Below are positions 7,630 to 16,016 of a stretch of 47,177 bases of DNA, one piece after another; the first letter of the stretch is position 1, and each line of letters starts with the position of its first letter. The DNA is from an uncultured Bacteroidota bacterium (lineage in GTDB: Bacteria > Bacteroidota > Bacteroidia > Bacteroidales > UBA12481). Below the pieces are notes generated by a model. The model saw only the letters and a program-made list of their open reading frames with translations, was not told where the DNA came from and made no database searches. Where the stretch lies: positions 1 through 47,177 of the forward strand of contig CAIXKO010000319.1 of NCBI GenBank assembly GCA_903919925.1. Reading direction: 5' to 3'. Made by a program: the position numbers and the translations under genes.

Positions 7630-9930
7630 ATGAACAGTTTGAATTTTGCTGAGAACAATAGCCTGAGCGAATTCCTTTTATCCAAGTATAATATACGTGG
7701 CAGTATTATCGGGCTAGTAGGCTATCAGGATCGAAACTGGTTGATTACTAGTGACTCAGGAGAAAAGTTCATACTAAAAATAACCACCGATGTTAATGAC
7801 CTTGATTTTATAGGGTCACAGAATCGGGTTCTGGCGGCCTTGTCACAAAAACCTTTTGGGAAGCTGATCCCTTGCCCGGTTTCAACAATCAATGGTGATT
7901 TAATCACTGAAATATATTTGGACGGTCGCAAGGCTTTTGCCAGAGTACTAACCTTTGTGTCGGGTACTTTTATTGCAGAATCAATTCCAGATATTTCATT
8001 CTATTATGATTTGGGGAAGGTATTTGCCCAAATCGACCATGACATGAATGGTCTGGAAGATACGGTTCTGAAATGCCGATCTCATGAATGGGCCCTGGGC
8101 AGGGTAATGGAAATTGAGGAGGATGTTCACCTGATTGCTGATCCCTCAGATCGGCGCCTGGTGCACTATTTTCTAATGAAATACCGCGAAGAAGTGTTAC
8201 CGGTATACCATAAATTGCCAAAATGTTTAATACATGGGGATGGTAATGACTGGAATGTATTGGTAGCTGATAAGGTTGATCGGGTAGCTGGTGTGATCGA
8301 TTTTGGGGACATGGTATGGGGGGCAAGGATAGAGGAAGTTTCGATTGTATTGGCTTATGCAATGATGGGGAGAAAGGATTTTGTGGAGGTTTATCGTCAG
8401 GTTATTGCAGGTTATCACGATGTTATAATGCTCTCCGCGATTGAACTTTCGGTGGTATACTTCCTGGTTGCTGCCAGATGGTGCCAGACAATGGTCATGG
8501 CTGCCCGAAAGAATAAGACTTGTCCGGCTATCCCGGGCATGAAGGATAATCAGGAAAATACCGGGAATGATTACCATCAGGTAAGTGTTTTAGGAGCAAG
8601 CTCCATGCTGCATCAATGGATTCGTCAGAATCCCGCAGCAGTGAACTTGAACTCGCCCGATCAGGCAACCCCGGAATCACTTTCCCGGGAGGTAGAAAAG
8701 AGGTATAAATACTTTTCCAGCTCTGTTTCATTATCTTACAACCAGGCCATACAAATGGTAGGAGCCGCCATGCAATATATGTATGGTGCTGATGGTAGAA
8801 CTTATCTGGATTGCGTGAACAACATTCCGCATGTCGGGCATTGCCATCCCAAGGTGGTGGAGGCTGGCCAAAAGCAGATGTCCCGGTTAAACACCAATAC
8901 ACGCTATCTTTATTCCAGCCTCGATCGTTACGCTGAAAAATTACTATCGAAATTTCCACCATCACTGAACAAAGTGTTTTTCGTAAATTCAGGATCCGCA
9001 GCAACAGATCTGGCAGTCAGGCTGGCTGAGGCCCATACTGGAAAAAGTGAGTACCTGGTGCTTGATTATGCCTATCACGGAAACACCAAGGCTGCTATTG
9101 GGCTGAGCCCATACAAGTTTAACCGGAAAGGCGGCAAAGGTAAGCCAGGGAACGTAACGATTTTACCTTCCGCAATCGATCCACTTAACCGTCACACCTT
9201 TTTTGCTGAATCAATAGTTGGGTGTGCAGGGCAGATTGTGTTGCAGAAAGATTTTATGCAGCAAACCATTCATCAGGTTAGAGAGTCAGGTGGTATCTAT
9301 GTAGCCGATGAAGTTCAAACCGGATTTGGTAGGGTGGGGCATAAGTTTTGGGGATATGAGCTGTATGATGTGGTGCCTGATATGGTTATTCTGGGTAAAC
9401 CCATGGGAAACGGTCATCCTATGGGCGCTGTAGTTTGCACGGAGGAGATTTGCCGGAGTTTCGAGACCGGAATGGAATTCTTCAGTTCTTTTGGAGGTAA
9501 TCCGGTGAGCTGTGAAATAGGACTAGCCGTTCTGAATGTTATGGAGGAGGAAGGACTCCAGGAAAATGCCCGGCAGGTTGGCGATTTTCTACTTTCAGAA
9601 TTCAATCAACTGATAAACAAAGTTTTATATCTTTCTTCAATCGACTTTTTCAGCCCCCCGCTTCAAACTTCACGCATCCCGTTTCACATTTCCAGCGCAA
9701 GGGGTTCCGGCCTTTTTCTCGGCTTTGAACTCACCAATACTGAAAATGGTAAACCTGCAACTGAAGCAGCTGTCTTCTTAGTCAATGAAATGAAAGAAAA
9801 AGGATTCTTACTGAGTACCGACGGACCCTTTAATAATGTGATCAAATTTAAGCCACCCATGTGTTTTTCAATGAATAACGCTGTGGAAATGCTATCGGCA
9901 TTTAATTCATTTTTTGCTGCAAGACATTAG
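7630..9930 (+). CDS. Fused APH-type kinase and class-III PLP phospho-lyase/aminotransferase
   Basis: A 766-residue two-domain cytosolic enzyme. Residues 1 to about 330 form an aminoglycoside-phosphotransferase/choline-kinase-type kinase. It has the catalytic-loop motif HGDGNDWNV (His202, Asp204, Asn209) and the metal-binding VIDFGD (Asp224). Residues from about 350 to 766 form a fold-type-I class-III PLP enzyme, with VADEVQTGFGRVG and the PLP lysine Lys590 in LGKPMGNGHPMGAV. The latter motif closely matches human AGXT2L1/AGXT2L2, which are phosphoethanolamine and 5-phosphohydroxylysine phospho-lyases. Bacterial fusions of this lyase to a hydroxylysine-kinase-like domain are known. A likely role is therefore phosphorylation of an amino alcohol (ethanolamine or hydroxylysine) followed by elimination of phosphate and ammonia. 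A plain omega-aminotransferase is the alternative. The gene ends at a bidirectional terminator. Confidence 0.9.
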   Translation: MNSLNFAENNSLSEFLLSKYNIRGSIIGLVGYQDRNWLITSDSGEKFILKITTDVNDLDFIGSQNRVLAALSQKPFGKLIPCPVSTINGDLITEIYLDGRKAFARVLTFVSGTFIAESIPDISFYYDLGKVFAQIDHDMNGLEDTVLKCRSHEWALGRVMEIEEDVHLIADPSDRRLVHYFLMKYREEVLPVYHKLPKCLIHGDGNDWNVLVADKVDRVAGVIDFGDMVWGARIEEVSIVLAYAMMGRKDFVEVYRQVIAGYHDVIMLSAIELSVVYFLVAARWCQTMVMAARKNKTCPAIPGMKDNQENTGNDYHQVSVLGASSMLHQWIRQNPAAVNLNSPDQATPESLSREVEKRYKYFSSSVSLSYNQAIQMVGAAMQYMYGADGRTYLDCVNNIPHVGHCHPKVVEAGQKQMSRLNTNTRYLYSSLDRYAEKLLSKFPPSLNKVFFVNSGSAATDLAVRLAEAHTGKSEYLVLDYAYHGNTKAAIGLSPYKFNRKGGKGKPGNVTILPSAIDPLNRHTFFAESIVGCAGQIVLQKDFMQQTIHQVRESGGIYVADEVQTGFGRVGHKFWGYELYDVVPDMVILGKPMGNGHPMGAVVCTEEICRSFETGMEFFSSFGGNPVSCEIGLAVLNVMEEEGLQENARQVGDFLLSEFNQLINKVLYLSSIDFFSPPLQTSRIPFHISSARGSGLFLGFELTNTENGKPATEAAVFLVNEMKEKGFLLSTDGPFNNVIKFKPPMCFSMNNAVEMLSAFNSFFAARH

Positions 9931-9938
9931 AGGAAACT

Positions 9939-9976
9939 AAAAAAAAAAACCGGGTATGAAGTTACCCGGTTTTTTT
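9939..9976. terminator. Bidirectional rho-independent terminator
   Basis: An 8-bp perfect stem (9949-9956 with 9963-9970) has a 6-base loop, an A11 tract on the left and a T7 tract on the right. It works in both directions, between the convergent kinase-lyase and HEAT-repeat genes. Confidence 0.93.
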
Positions 9977-9989
9977 GTGAGCTGATGTG

Positions 9990-10469
9990 CTAATTAATTT
10001 TCTTCAATAAATCAACGGCTACCGCTTTAACTACTCCATCAGCAAAATCAGTGGAGATTTTACTGATTTTGGCTTTCAGGTTTTTGTCGACCTTTAATTG
10101 TACGGCCGATTTTAATGCGATTTTTACCACTCCGGGATCGTGGTCATCCAAAGCCTTATCGAGTACGGCCTGACCTGATGCGGCGTCGAGGCGCTGTGCC
10201 CCATGTGCTGCTGCGATTCGAACGGTAGTGAATTTGTTGGTTATCGCACTTTGAAGGACATCTTTAACGGTGCTGTCATCGATGTAACCCGCCAGATATG
10301 CGGCTTTGGTAGCTAAATTTTCGTCATTGCTATTGATCAGCTCTGATAAAAAAGGTAGTGCTGCTTTCCCAAATTTGGCAGCAGCAGCTGTGTAATCCAG
10401 TTCATCCAACCTTAAAAAGGCTAGAATTTCCTGATTTAAAACGCCGGCATTTAATATTTCATTTGGCAT
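9990..10469 (-). CDS. Small HEAT-repeat-like protein
   Basis: A 159-residue, all-helical protein with no signal peptide. Paired-helix repeats of about 30-40 residues are visible (GKAALPFLSELINSNDENLA, VRIAAAHGAQRLDA, VVKIALKSAVQLKV), in the style of HEAT/armadillo scaffolds that bind other proteins. It is encoded 22 bases downstream of the LGFP-metallopeptidase gene on the same strand and is almost certainly cotranscribed. A role as partner, adaptor or inhibitor of that peptidase is inference from this arrangement. It lacks the active-site residues of phycobilin-lyase-type HEAT enzymes as far as I can see. Confidence 0.8.
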   Translation of the reverse strand: MPNEILNAGVLNQEILAFLRLDELDYTAAAAKFGKAALPFLSELINSNDENLATKAAYLAGYIDDSTVKDVLQSAITNKFTTVRIAAAHGAQRLDAASGQAVLDKALDDHDPGVVKIALKSAVQLKVDKNLKAKISKISTDFADGVVKAVAVDLLKKIN

Positions 10470-10491
10470 AAGTCTGCTTTTTTAAGGTGAA

Positions 10492-11712
10492 TTAAAGGGC
10501 TGTACTCAATCCGCTGGCAATCATAGTGGTAACTTCACTGGCAATTAAATCGGGCGGTGGATTGGTTATCCCAAAGGTTCCTAATCCGGTCATCAGGCGA
10601 TCTGATAGGCTCACATGTCTCAATCCCAAAACATGACCCAACTCATGGCCGAGTGTCCATCGGCTGGCTGATCTGACAACAACAGCACCTGGCCTGCCAG
10701 CCGGGTGAGCTGCACAACCATTATAAGCTGGCACCGTGCTTCGTACATAGTATACAACCATGTCGTCAACGCCAACAAAATTGCGGTTTCCAAACAGCGT
10801 CACCTGTTCAGCTGTTACACTTCCCATGGTGCATCCTCCAACATCCACATCATTTAAAGCGGCCAGCACAAGGTTTTCGGTTGTCGCCCAATCTACCTGG
10901 ATTCCCGCCATCGCGTATACTTCCTGCATAGCAGCAAACTGCTCGTTGAGCGTAAATGAAACGGGCGTTTCCAGGGTCTTCACATGCACCCTGACTCTTT
11001 CCCTGAGTACCCGTGCTCCAGCGGTGGCTGACCAATAAATGCTGCCATGCTGGAAATGGGAAATTCTTCCGTCACCCCCAAAAACCACCTGCTCATCGGA
11101 AATGGGATAGCCGAGTGCACTCCGCTCCCATCCCAGACTTGACCACTTTTCACGTATTGAGCCATGCACTTCCCAGGCTCCGGTACCAGGCGACCAGTAA
11201 ATACTGCCACCCTGAAAATGGTTGTACCGGCCTATTCCGTCTGGTGTAGTTGTTTCATTGGTGAGCGGGTATCCTAAAAAACTACGCTCCCAGCCTAGTG
11301 CGGAATATTTACCCCGGATAGATCCATGTACCTCCCAGGCGCCTGTTGACGGGCTCCAATAAATACTTCCTCCCTGAAAATGATTGTACCGCCCGATGCC
11401 ATCGGGTGTGGTTGATTCATCAGTGATGGGATATCCCAGAAAACTGGTTTCCCAACCCAGTGATGACCAACGGGCTTTTATCAACCCATGCACTTCATGT
11501 GCCCCAACTGAGGGATGATAATAAATGGAACCATTTACATAATGCTGATAGGAGCCAACCCCATCAGGACAGGTAGTTATTGGCGTGGTATTTGGCCCAA
11601 GCCAGCTGCTGCCGCCCCCTAATGCCCAATATTTTAAAACGATTGGGTGAATGGTAAAATTTGGCAATTTTGATAAATCAGCATTCAAATACTCTTTAAC
11701 GATTTTTGCCAT
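10492..11712 (-). CDS. LGFP-repeat protein with C-terminal zinc metallopeptidase domain
   Basis: A 406-residue protein in two parts. Residues about 33-243 contain four LGFP-type repeats of about 54 residues, each with W-x2-(S/A)xLGxP, PDGxGRYNHFQ and GSIYW. Such repeats are best known from actinobacterial wall proteins and are thought to bind surface polymers. Residues about 245-400 look like a matrixin/archaemetzincin-style peptidase. They carry HELGHVLGLRH (His356, Glu357, His360, His366), the HExxHxxxxxH zinc site, and a downstream Met in RLMTG that fits a Met-turn. No Sec or Tat signal or lipobox is present at MAKIVKEYLNADLSKL, which is odd for such an architecture. A DNA-level scan shows the repeats are diverged, not recent copies. 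It is first in a two-gene unit with the HEAT-repeat protein. Confidence 0.88.
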   Translation of the reverse strand: MAKIVKEYLNADLSKLPNFTIHPIVLKYWALGGGSSWLGPNTTPITTCPDGVGSYQHYVNGSIYYHPSVGAHEVHGLIKARWSSLGWETSFLGYPITDESTTPDGIGRYNHFQGGSIYWSPSTGAWEVHGSIRGKYSALGWERSFLGYPLTNETTTPDGIGRYNHFQGGSIYWSPGTGAWEVHGSIREKWSSLGWERSALGYPISDEQVVFGGDGRISHFQHGSIYWSATAGARVLRERVRVHVKTLETPVSFTLNEQFAAMQEVYAMAGIQVDWATTENLVLAALNDVDVGGCTMGSVTAEQVTLFGNRNFVGVDDMVVYYVRSTVPAYNGCAAHPAGRPGAVVVRSASRWTLGHELGHVLGLRHVSLSDRLMTGLGTFGITNPPPDLIASEVTTMIASGLSTAL

Positions 11713-11852
11713 AAATTAATGTTTTTAGGTTAATGGTGATACGAATCTACGAAATAACGAACAGGTTATTTGATAAATTGTTCAGAAAAAGCCAGAAACT
11801 TTTTATGACGGATTTTTGGTAAGGACTTCATCTGTATGCCAATAGACAATTT

Positions 11853-14800
11853 CTAGTGATCAACCCTTGTAATCTGACGGTCAAATGTCAATTCAACGAT
11901 GGTATCCGGTGTAACCCTGTCTTTAAGCGTGCCAATGATAGTGATCCTGCCGTTCTTCTTTAGAACTTTTATTTTGCCACCTGTTAATACCCGATGCGAA
12001 ATCAGCTTCTGCCTCAAGGCCGGAAGTTCAATCGTATCAGGTGCACTTTCAAAGAGGTGAACATAAACTTTATTTCCCTTGTAAGTTCCTCCACCCCAGG
12101 TTCCATTACGGAAGGGCCCCCCCTCTGTGCCATAAACAGATTCACCATATTTCCGGATCCAATTTCCCATTTCAGCCAGGCGACCGGCCTGGTCAGCTGG
12201 AATAATCCCGGTGGCATCAGGGCCAACATCAAGAAGCAAATTCCCATCGCCGGTGGCACAACTTACCAGATTCCGGATGCACTCATCAAAAGGTTTCACT
12301 TTTCCATCGGTACGGTATGACCAGCCACCGTCAGGGGCATCCACCACACACATGCAGGATTCCCAGTCGCGGGTGGTTCGGTATGATCCAACCGTTTGTT
12401 CAGGGGTATCGAAATCAGCCTGTAGCGAAGGAACATATTCGGCAAAGAAACTACAACGGTTATTGATGATCGTTTGAGGCTGGAGTTGGCGAACCAGTGC
12501 CAAAACTTTGTCGGCATGCCAGTATTTTATTGATTCTCCAGTTCCAAAACTATCGAACCAAACAACATCCACTGCACCATAATTCGTAAGCAATTCGGTG
12601 AGCGAACCTATCATATAGGCTTCGTATTTACTATTGTCACCTACCCCATAATCAGGATGATACCAATCGCGCGGTGAGTAATAAATACCGAATTTGAGTC
12701 CGGCTTCATGGCACGCCTCCGATAATTCCTTTACCACATCGCGTTTGAAAGGTGTGCTCATGATGGAATAATCGGTGAATTTTGTATCCCACATCGCAAA
12801 TCCACCATGATGTTTGGTGGTGAAAACCATATATTTCATCCCGGCATCTTTTGCAATTCTTACCCATTCCTTTGCATCAAACTTGGTTGGGTTAAATCGC
12901 TTATACAGATTATCATAAACAGGATCACCACCAGTTCCTGCGGGACTTCCCCAGGATCCATCCAAAGGCTTGGGCCCCAGCCTCGACCAGCTGATTTCAG
13001 TGCCGGCAACACTCGACATATCCCAGTGTATAAACATGCCGAAACGGGCATCGCGCCACCATTGCATCCGTGCAGGCATGCTGGTTTGCTCACTTGGGAT
13101 ACTTTCGTTTCCAGATTCATCAATTGCCGATATCCGATAGAACAGATTGCCCGACAGCGGTTTGCCATCGAACCCCGGGGCCCCGTCGATAAAAGAAAGC
13201 ATGGAGGCCGGGACAAAGGTGACAAAGCTCTCCGGCCCTGCCGTAAAGGAAGGATCATTACTCCGATAAATCCGATAAGCTGATGCACCAGGCGATGGAC
13301 TCCACATGATCGTTCGATTGACAGATTTGGGTGATGATGGTTTTCCCGGTGCCATCGCCGGGGTATTACCAATGGTCACGAGAGAATTGCTGCCATCAAC
13401 CGGCCAACGAACAGAAATGACGCCTTCTCTGATATTCAGATAATACTCGATCAGCCCGATGGCAGGAATCGTACCAGTGAAAATCGCTTTTACCCGCCTG
13501 GCCATTGGGGTTGCCGTCCAATCAATTGAACCAGCCTGCCGCCAATGAAGAGTGGCAGTAACCTTTTCGTACGACCGGCTGTCCAGGACTCTAACCGTTA
13601 CTGGTGCCGGCTGCCCGGCAAGTGCCGATGACGGAGCCGATATAACAACCGGATGGAGCATCGATTTGACCTTTGTAGGCTTTCGTAAACTTTTTTCCTT
13701 GGGTAAATAGTTCAGCTGAACAAAACGGTTTTGACTGCTCATAACATTTCCTAATGACGAAATGTCCGTTACCCGATGAGTGAAGTTCCGCACCCAGGAT
13801 TGCATAACATCTGGAAGATCAGTCCATAAGGAATCGTTAAAACGACTATTCATTTCGATATGGTCCTTTGCAGCTGCAATTCGGCAACGGAGATTTTGCA
13901 ACCGGTCCTTTTGTGCCGGAGTGGCAGTTTTTATACACCTGTCGATAATCGCGAGTTGGGCTATGGCCTTGTCAAATTCAGGCTTAACAGATATCGGTGT
14001 TTTTTCGAAGAACTTGAAAACAACAGAATGGATTCCCCCAGTAGGTTTAATGGCTGATCTGATATTAATCCACGACTGCCATCCCTGGGTATCATTAACC
14101 GTACAGGTTCCAATGACCGGGCCATCCGGCGATTCGAGACGAAACTCAATACGTCCCCCAAATGTGGCTGAAGCAACCCGCAAAGTGATGCTATCTGTTT
14201 GATTACCAAAATCCAATCCGTTATATTGTAGCCAGTTATCTTTTTTTATAAATCCTACGCACTCGCCCCCTTCACTGCATGGTGCATTTTGAGTACCATT
14301 CAATTTTGTTGGCTTGGTGGCATCAATTGTCTCGCCATTCAGAGTGAAACTTTTGATATTCATCAAATAATCATCGGTTCCAAAAAGCTTGAAAGCAGGA
14401 GTTTCCTGGCACTCACCAAACCCTGATGCAAAGGGTTCATTCTCATTGATGATATCGGTGATCGCATCCGCCGATCTGGCTCCGTAATTCAATGCCGCAT
14501 ACTGTTGGTAAACGTCTTTGGATGTGGTTTTGGTCATATCGTTCCAGGCAGCTTTGCTCATGAACGACATTTTTGGATCAATCGCATCGGTGAGCCTCCA
14601 GGTAAGACAATAGAATCCTTTCATATTGGGAGCCCTGCTGTTCCAGGCTTTAATGGTATTTGAAAGATTCATGTTGTACGGATAGTAGTATTCCGAGCTG
14701 TTAAAATCCCGCTCCAGCCACGGGCACCCCCAGTATTCTCGGTCACCGTATATGGCCCCGGTTTCGCAACCATCAGAATAGGCTGAAATTGGAGCGCATA

Positions 14801-15965
14801 TCACATCGGCAGGCAATGTGGAGGTAGTCGCAGGGTTAATGCCCCATCCGGCAACAGCCAACCTGGTCTGAGGCGATTTTGCTTTCATCCCGGCATAAAA
14901 TCCGTCGAATACACGGCGCCATTTTTTCCATAGTTCGGTTTTTGACGCAATGGTTTCCGATTGAAAGCAGAGAAGGTAATCAAGCTTCGGGTAATTTGAT
15001 GTCAACTCGTCCACTTGTGCAGCAACCACTTTTGAGTTATCAGATTCTGTTTTGTACTCGGGAAGAATCAAATCGATATCTAGCCCTAACCCAATCTTAA
15101 CCCCTCGCTGATGAGCATATTCAATAACCTTTTGAAAAAGGCTGACTCCCTTTCGGAAAACCTGCTCGTTGGTAAGCGTTTCATTATGCAAGGCAACATC
15201 AGCGCCAAAATCATAGTCCCCAAATAGATCTGACGCTCCAAAGCGGTACTCATTCACATCCCAGCCCGGACATGCCCATCCATGACCGGATTTTGCAGTT
15301 GCCATCCACACCCTCGACAATATGCCGTTCACTGAAAAATTGTGATACATCTCATTGTGACCAGCCTCCCCGTTATAATTATGAATATGCAGGAAATTTA
15401 ATCGCATTTTAGCCATCTGATCAATAATGAATTTCCAATCCTCCCAGGAGTAGGAGGTCGCCGATTGCGGAAAATTGGTCCAAGGCAGAAACCCTCTGAT
15501 AGCCACTGCAGGGTTTTTTGTTTCATACAATCTTGCCGGAATCAGTGGCTGCTTCTTTTCTGGCAATACATCGCCCCCAAGGTAGAATCCAATTCCATAA
15601 TGGTCCTCGAGCAAACCGTATACCCCATACAGAACACCCTCAGGATCAGCACCGGCAATAATGATGCTGCCTTCCACCTTTTTGAGGACATATCCTTGCG
15701 GACCCGGTGTTTCAGATATCCACTTCTTAATTTGCAAATTTTTGGAAGCTTGTCCGATCAGAAAGCTGCCGGGAATAATGGGTTCTGATCCAGGTAGAAT
15801 CTCCAGCTTTTTGCCCGTTACCATATATAGATATCGTTGCAGCTCAAGTGCAGCATAATGCTCGAGAGGAGTGGCCCCCGGCATCTGAATGATACCTCCG
15901 GTTTGAGCATGGGAGAATACCGACGTGAAGAATGTGAGAACGAATAGAATGGTAAGATTTTTCAT
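11853..15965 (-). CDS. Multidomain exported glycosidase: GH20b-like/TIM-barrel - CBM6-like - FN3 - GH29 alpha-L-fucosidase
   Basis: A 1370-residue exported enzyme with signal peptide MKNLTILFVLTFFTSVFSHA. Residues about 25-150 resemble the alpha/beta N-domain found before GH20/GH67/GH84-like barrels (EHYAALELQRYL, GVLYGVYGLLEDHYG). About 155-520 is a TIM-barrel-like region of a DUF4838/GH67-like type. About 540-660 looks like a CBM6 beta-sandwich (GGECVGFI, DNWLQYNGLDFG). About 870-965 is a fibronectin-III-like domain. From 967 the sequence is clearly GH29: WWRDARFGMFIHW, FTTKHHGGFAMWD, GIYYSPRDW, and the nucleophile Asp1138 in VVWFDSFG. The GH29 part should remove alpha-L-fucose. The activity of the N-terminal barrel is unknown. 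It is cotranscribed with the GH38 gene 51 bases upstream. Most GH29 enzymes are only 450-600 residues long. Confidence 0.92.
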   Translation of the reverse strand: MKNLTILFVLTFFTSVFSHAQTGGIIQMPGATPLEHYAALELQRYLYMVTGKKLEILPGSEPIIPGSFLIGQASKNLQIKKWISETPGPQGYVLKKVEGSIIIAGADPEGVLYGVYGLLEDHYGIGFYLGGDVLPEKKQPLIPARLYETKNPAVAIRGFLPWTNFPQSATSYSWEDWKFIIDQMAKMRLNFLHIHNYNGEAGHNEMYHNFSVNGILSRVWMATAKSGHGWACPGWDVNEYRFGASDLFGDYDFGADVALHNETLTNEQVFRKGVSLFQKVIEYAHQRGVKIGLGLDIDLILPEYKTESDNSKVVAAQVDELTSNYPKLDYLLCFQSETIASKTELWKKWRRVFDGFYAGMKAKSPQTRLAVAGWGINPATTSTLPADVICAPISAYSDGCETGAIYGDREYWGCPWLERDFNSSEYYYPYNMNLSNTIKAWNSRAPNMKGFYCLTWRLTDAIDPKMSFMSKAAWNDMTKTTSKDVYQQYAALNYGARSADAITDIINENEPFASGFGECQETPAFKLFGTDDYLMNIKSFTLNGETIDATKPTKLNGTQNAPCSEGGECVGFIKKDNWLQYNGLDFGNQTDSITLRVASATFGGRIEFRLESPDGPVIGTCTVNDTQGWQSWINIRSAIKPTGGIHSVVFKFFEKTPISVKPEFDKAIAQLAIIDRCIKTATPAQKDRLQNLRCRIAAAKDHIEMNSRFNDSLWTDLPDVMQSWVRNFTHRVTDISSLGNVMSSQNRFVQLNYLPKEKSLRKPTKVKSMLHPVVISAPSSALAGQPAPVTVRVLDSRSYEKVTATLHWRQAGSIDWTATPMARRVKAIFTGTIPAIGLIEYYLNIREGVISVRWPVDGSNSLVTIGNTPAMAPGKPSSPKSVNRTIMWSPSPGASAYRIYRSNDPSFTAGPESFVTFVPASMLSFIDGAPGFDGKPLSGNLFYRISAIDESGNESIPSEQTSMPARMQWWRDARFGMFIHWDMSSVAGTEISWSRLGPKPLDGSWGSPAGTGGDPVYDNLYKRFNPTKFDAKEWVRIAKDAGMKYMVFTTKHHGGFAMWDTKFTDYSIMSTPFKRDVVKELSEACHEAGLKFGIYYSPRDWYHPDYGVGDNSKYEAYMIGSLTELLTNYGAVDVVWFDSFGTGESIKYWHADKVLALVRQLQPQTIINNRCSFFAEYVPSLQADFDTPEQTVGSYRTTRDWESCMCVVDAPDGGWSYRTDGKVKPFDECIRNLVSCATGDGNLLLDVGPDATGIIPADQAGRLAEMGNWIRKYGESVYGTEGGPFRNGTWGGGTYKGNKVYVHLFESAPDTIELPALRQKLISHRVLTGGKIKVLKKNGRITIIGTLKDRVTPDTIVELTFDRQITRVDH

Positions 15966-16016
15966 GGAAGCAAATAGTTTATTGAGATGAGCAATTGCTT
16001 ATGCTTACTTTTTATC

